Assembly: GCF_013388355.1 (NCBI RefSeq)
Contig: NZ_CP058246.1
Coordinates: 1,984,001 to 2,048,000, forward strand
Length of the DNA stretch: 64,000 bases
From: Flavobacterium sp. LPB0248
Lineage (GTDB): Bacteria > Bacteroidota > Bacteroidia > Flavobacteriales > Flavobacteriaceae
Direction of reading: 5' to 3'
Below, one piece after another: positions 60,720 to 64,000 of the stretch. The position numbers and the translations under genes were made by a program. The notes below the pieces were generated by a model. That model was not told where the DNA came from and did no database searches. It saw only the letters and a list, made by a program, of their open reading frames with translations. Each line of letters begins with the position of its first letter. Positions within the stretch are counted from its first letter, which is position 1.

Positions 60720-62264
60720 GTGAATAAAGAATTAATCATTAGATCTAGTTCTGATGCAGTAGATTTTGCCTTATTAAAAGATGGAAAACTAATTGAATTA
60801 CACAAAGAAGAAGAAAAAAGCAACTTTCAGGTTGGCGATATTTTTATCGCTAAAATCAGAAAACCAGTTGCCGGACTTAATGCTGCTTTTGTAAATGTAG
60901 GTTTCGAAAAAGATGCCTTTTTACATTATCATGATTTGGGTCCAAATCTAGCTTCTCAGCTGAAATTCATAAAACTTGTAAGCGCAGGTAAATTAAAAGA
61001 TTTCTCCCTAAAAACCTTTCAGTTTGAAAAAGAGATTGACAAAGATGGCATCATTACTGATATTTTAAGTGCCAATCAATCTGTCTTAGTTCAAGTAGTC
61101 AAAGAACCTATATCGACCAAAGGTCCAAGAATAAGCGCTGAGCTTTCTCTTGCCGGAAGATTTATCGTTCTAGTTCCTTTTTCTGATCGTGTTTCTATTT
61201 CTCAAAAAATAGAAGACAAAAAAGAAAAGGATCGTCTAAAAAAACTTGTTCTATCGATCAAACCTAAAGGATTTGGTGTTATTGTTCGAACAGTAGCCGA
61301 AGGCAAAAACGTAGCCGAATTAGAAAAAGATTTGCAGAACCTGCTAGGCAGATGGTCTGCAATGTGTAAAAAATTACCAACTGCTCATCATCCATCAAAA
61401 GTGTTAGGAGAGCTTAACAGAGCTTCTTCGATATTAAGAGATGTATTCAATGATACCTTTAGTGGTATTCAAATAGATGATGAAGAGTTGTACCATCAAA
61501 CGAAGGAATATCTGCAAGAAATTGCTCCTTCAAAACAATCGATTGTTAAGTTTTATCAATCAAATGACACCCCAATTTTCGAGAAATACAATATAGAGAG
61601 ACAAATCAAAACTTCTTTTGGCCGAACTGTTTCCATGAGTAAAGGTGCTTATCTTATTATAGAACACACCGAAGCTCTTCACGTTATAGACGTAAATAGC
61701 GGAAACCGTTCCAATAAAGCAACCAACCAAGAAGACACAGCCATGGAAGTTAATATGATTGCCGCTGCAGAAATTGCAAGACAACTTCGTCTTCGTGATA
61801 TGGGTGGTATAATCGTAGTTGATTTTATCGATATGTCTAATCCTGAAAATAGGAAAGTTTTGTTCGACTTCTTGCGAGAAGAAATGAGCGACGATAAAGC
61901 AAAGCATAAAATATTACCGCCTAGTAAATTTGGTTTAGTCCAGATTACAAGACAGCGAGTAAGACCAGAAGTTAATATCAAAACCAGAGAAGAAGATCCT
62001 AACAAACATAATGGTGAAATTGAAGCTCCCATTTTAATCATTGATAAGATCACTGCTGATTTAGAAAGACTTCTAAAAACCCACAACAACGTTGTGCTTA
62101 ATACACATCCGTTTGTGGCTGCATACCTCAGTAAAGGTTTTCCATCATTACGTTCAAAATGGTTTTTTGAACATAAAAAATGGGTGAAAATCATACCTCG
62201 TGACGCTTACACGTATTTAGAATACCATTTCTATGATAAAAAAGGAAATGTTATTACAGAATAA
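60720..62264 (+). CDS. rng: Ribonuclease G (RNase E/G family)
   Basis: A 514-residue endoribonuclease of the RNase E/G family, acting in 16S rRNA 5' maturation and mRNA decay. I choose the GTG at 60720 (VNKELIIRSSSDAVDFALL) because the upstream frame from ATG 60648 encodes a low-quality 24-residue extension. Domains are an S1 RNA-binding region (about 38-125, VGDIFIAKIRKPVAGLNAAFV as two pieces), the RNase-H-like and 5'-sensor part, and the catalytic DNase-I-like part with VIDVNSGN (first Asp near residue 325) and GGIIVVDFIDM (second Asp near 368). No C-terminal scaffold is present, as in RNase G. A terminator follows. Confidence 0.94.
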   Translation: MNKELIIRSSSDAVDFALLKDGKLIELHKEEEKSNFQVGDIFIAKIRKPVAGLNAAFVNVGFEKDAFLHYHDLGPNLASQLKFIKLVSAGKLKDFSLKTFQFEKEIDKDGIITDILSANQSVLVQVVKEPISTKGPRISAELSLAGRFIVLVPFSDRVSISQKIEDKKEKDRLKKLVLSIKPKGFGVIVRTVAEGKNVAELEKDLQNLLGRWSAMCKKLPTAHHPSKVLGELNRASSILRDVFNDTFSGIQIDDEELYHQTKEYLQEIAPSKQSIVKFYQSNDTPIFEKYNIERQIKTSFGRTVSMSKGAYLIIEHTEALHVIDVNSGNRSNKATNQEDTAMEVNMIAAAEIARQLRLRDMGGIIVVDFIDMSNPENRKVLFDFLREEMSDDKAKHKILPPSKFGLVQITRQRVRPEVNIKTREEDPNKHNGEIEAPILIIDKITADLERLLKTHNNVVLNTHPFVAAYLSKGFPSLRSKWFFEHKKWVKIIPRDAYTYLEYHFYDKKGNVITE

Positions 62265-62273
62265 AAAACAAAG

Positions 62274-62304
62274 AACCGCCTTTCATGAGATTGGCGGTTT
62301 TTTT
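62274..62304 (+). terminator. Terminator of rng
   Basis: AACCGCC (62274-62280) pairs with GGCGGTT (62293-62299), followed by a T-run, 10 nt past the rng stop codon. Confidence 0.88.
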
Positions 62305-62415
62305 GTGCTTTTTTTTGCAAAATCTTTTTGTCGTATACTAACAATAAAAAAGCCTATGTCTTTACAAAATATTTATATTTTAAAGTAAGTTTATATCATT
62401 GTTAAAAGATAAGAA

Positions 62416-63207
62416 ATGAAAATTGTTATGGCTTATATTTTTGAAAAACATGTTATTTACCCTCTCGTAATAATCCTTTTTTTGCTTTCTTCGAAAGTGA
62501 TTGCACAAAACGATACTATCTTTTTTGATAAAAAATGGAAAACATCTACTAAAGAAGCCGCTTTTTATTACAGAATTAAGCCTTCTAAAATTAAAACCAA
62601 AGATGCCATAGGCTATAAAATAAAAGATACCGACTCTCTTTTTGTAATTAATGACTATTACCTCACTGATAACAAACTTCAATTTAGAGGATATTCGACA
62701 GATTATGACGGAGAATATTTAGTGGGCAAAGCAGAATGGTTCAGCGAAAACAATAATCTTCTCGATTCAAGAGATTTTAATTATAAAAATTACAATAAAA
62801 ACAAATTCGAATTCCCCAAATGGCCAATTCTATATCTAGATTATAAGATTGCAACAAAAAATCAATTTATAGGTGGACTCGAAATCTGCTTGGATTGTAA
62901 AAATGACAATAAACTATTTTTAGGCGCGGGCTACGGAATAACATCTTATAATGGCACCTATTATGGCTTACCAGATTTGCATTTATCGTACAACGCAGCT
63001 TATTTTTTATTTATTAAAGGTGGAGTTTCAGATAAACATGCCTACGCACTGACAGGAATTTCACTTTTTAATATGATGGATCTAGGTTTTGGCTATTCAC
63101 AACAATTTAACAACAACACAACCCCTGTAATCAAAGGGTTTACCTTTGGCGCTACTTTTAGATTTACCAATAGCAATACGGTCTATAGCTCCCTTAAAAT
63201 GATGTAA
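62416..63207 (+). CDS. Exported protein with YwqK-like N-terminal part, unknown function
   Basis: A 263-residue protein with a signal peptide (about 1-30, SSKVIAQN); an alternative start is Met5. Residues about 35-130 (FFDKKWKTSTKEAAFYYR, then DGEYLVGKAEWFSENN) resemble MORN-like/YwqK repeats common in Bacteroidota exported proteins. Residues about 160-263 are rich in alternating aromatic strands (LFLGAGYGITSYNG, FGYSQQFNNN) like the last strands of a small outer-membrane barrel. It is monocistronic and its stop is 3 nt from the convergent pbpC stop. I do not assign a function. Confidence 0.7.
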   Translation: MKIVMAYIFEKHVIYPLVIILFLLSSKVIAQNDTIFFDKKWKTSTKEAAFYYRIKPSKIKTKDAIGYKIKDTDSLFVINDYYLTDNKLQFRGYSTDYDGEYLVGKAEWFSENNNLLDSRDFNYKNYNKNKFEFPKWPILYLDYKIATKNQFIGGLEICLDCKNDNKLFLGAGYGITSYNGTYYGLPDLHLSYNAAYFLFIKGGVSDKHAYALTGISLFNMMDLGFGYSQQFNNNTTPVIKGFTFGATFRFTNSNTVYSSLKMM

Positions 63208-63210
63208 TAA

Positions 63211-64000
63211 TTACTCCCTGACAATCTCAATTCTCCTTCTAATTTCATTTCCCGAAGCATCTACAACCGTAATATAATGTATTCCTGTTGTTGGCGTAAT
63301 GGGTAATTCATGAAATGTTTTGGTTGTGGCTTTATACACATCGTCTACATACCAAAATAATTCTTTATCTCTTTCAGAATATGCTACTTTTAAAATTACG
63401 GGCTGCACGTTGCTGTTAAAGTCCTTTGTCAAATAGATTTTACTATTTGCTTTTGGATAAATAAAATCCATTGTAGTGGTTTGTGTTCCTTCACAACCCT
63501 CTTTGAATGGAGGAAGCGGCAAATATTCGATATGCTGGCTTTTATAATACCATGCCATAACAGGAGGCAATACAAACCAATTTTTAGTCACAATATTTTC
63601 GACACTTTCACAACTGCTGTTAACCTGAAATTGTTCTGTTTTATCTAAATGAATTGTTCTGTGATACGGACAAACTTTAGTCGTTTTTCCTTTTTTAGTA
63701 ACCCATTGTTTAATTTTCGGACAATTGTCTTTTGCCAGATAGCCACTTAAACGGCAGACCTCAACTTCCGCTAAATCATTATACGGAGCATCAAACCATC
63801 GTTGTCTCGGCAGTAAATTAAAAACATCAAATAAAATTGGCGCAGCACTGGTTACTCCGGTCAAAGTTGGCCTTCCCTCACCTGTAGCATTTCCAACCCA
63901 AATTCCAACTACATATCTTGAATTTGTTCCAATAGCCCACGCATCTCGATTTCCGAAACTTGTTCCCGTTTTCCATGCAATTTTTAAAGAACTGTCATAA
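63211..64000 (-). CDS. pbpC: Penicillin-binding protein 1C, C-terminal part (truncated by window edge)
   Basis: The frame stays open from the stop at 63211 to the window end, about 262 residues, so the N-terminal part (membrane anchor, glycosyltransferase and most of the transpeptidase) is outside. The first visible part has the transpeptidase KTG motif (WKTGTSFGNRDAWAIG) and VVGIWVGNATGEGRP; after it come Cys-containing segments (CRLSGYLAKDNCP, VCPYHR) and a C-terminal BiPBP_C beta domain (about the last 85 residues, FIYPKANSKIYL to RRRIEIVRE). PBP1C is a periplasmic peptidoglycan synthase. An internal TTG at 63864 is not a real start. Confidence 0.9.
   Translation of the reverse strand, partial: YDSSLKIAWKTGTSFGNRDAWAIGTNSRYVVGIWVGNATGEGRPTLTGVTSAAPILFDVFNLLPRQRWFDAPYNDLAEVEVCRLSGYLAKDNCPKIKQWVTKKGKTTKVCPYHRTIHLDKTEQFQVNSSCESVENIVTKNWFVLPPVMAWYYKSQHIEYLPLPPFKEGCEGTQTTTMDFIYPKANSKIYLTKDFNSNVQPVILKVAYSERDKELFWYVDDVYKATTKTFHELPITPTTGIHYITVVDASGNEIRRRIEIVRE

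Noticed and set aside
1..64000. tRNA or rRNA genes, prophage or intact insertion sequences
   Set aside because: No T-loop/anticodon arrangement, rRNA core sequence, integrase or transposase was found in the spacers or among the frames.

Overview
The window reads as a chromosomal segment of a Flavobacterium close to F. johnsoniae (Bacteroidota). Supporting signs are two SusC/SusD pairs, gliding and type IX secretion genes (gldJ, porU, porV, gldD, gldE), Bacteroidota-type promoters (TTG, about 19 nt, TAnnTTTG) instead of Shine-Dalgarno sites, low GC, and gene orders (murF-gldJ-porU-porV; mutY-ssb-gldE-gldD next to HU and rng) that match my memory of F. johnsoniae. The genus is an inference from these signs, not a database result.

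Layout. 0-16 kb: two minus-strand susC-susD-lipoprotein operons, each ending in a near-identical hairpin terminator and each starting with an identical 43-nt leader. A divergent plus-strand gene encodes a membrane-spanning propeller/Y_Y_Y/LuxR regulator that probably senses the glycan. No glycoside hydrolase is present. 15.7-16.4 kb: a SymE-like toxin gene followed by a 136-bp element bounded by inverted repeats. 16.4-25 kb: murF and gldJ on minus; porU and porV (type IX secretion) divergent on plus; cdd. 25.5-30 kb: pyruvate dehydrogenase E1 alpha and a two-lipoyl E2, then an M1 aminopeptidase. 30.1-30.4 kb: two structured intergenic repeats. 30.5-43.8 kb: AhpD-like protein, AraC regulator, glycosyltransferase, miaE, AsmA-like protein, a multispan membrane protein, ribosomal proteins L27 and L21, an M16 peptidase pair (active plus degenerate) and an EamA transporter.

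43.9-55.8 kb: a metal-binding lipoprotein, then a tight five-gene plus-strand operon: OmpH/Skp-like chaperone, small lipoprotein, two 1.58-kilo-residue secreted Rhs/YD-repeat proteins, and a small exported protein. The second Rhs protein carries MopE-like acidic repeats at its N-terminus and, after the Rhs core, a variable C-terminal domain with an HELGH metallopeptidase motif. The last gene starts 8 nt later and has the position and signal peptide expected of an immunity protein. This looks like a polymorphic-toxin system whose Rhs shell is split over two polypeptides, with a dedicated chaperone and lipoprotein; it is the best candidate here for an undescribed system.

55.9-64 kb: XRE regulator, gldD, gldE, ssb and mutY on minus; HU, a 30-residue basic protein and ribonuclease G on plus; an exported protein of unknown function; and the 3' part of a penicillin-binding protein 1C gene cut by the window edge. 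I saw no tRNA, rRNA, CRISPR array, intact insertion sequence or prophage.
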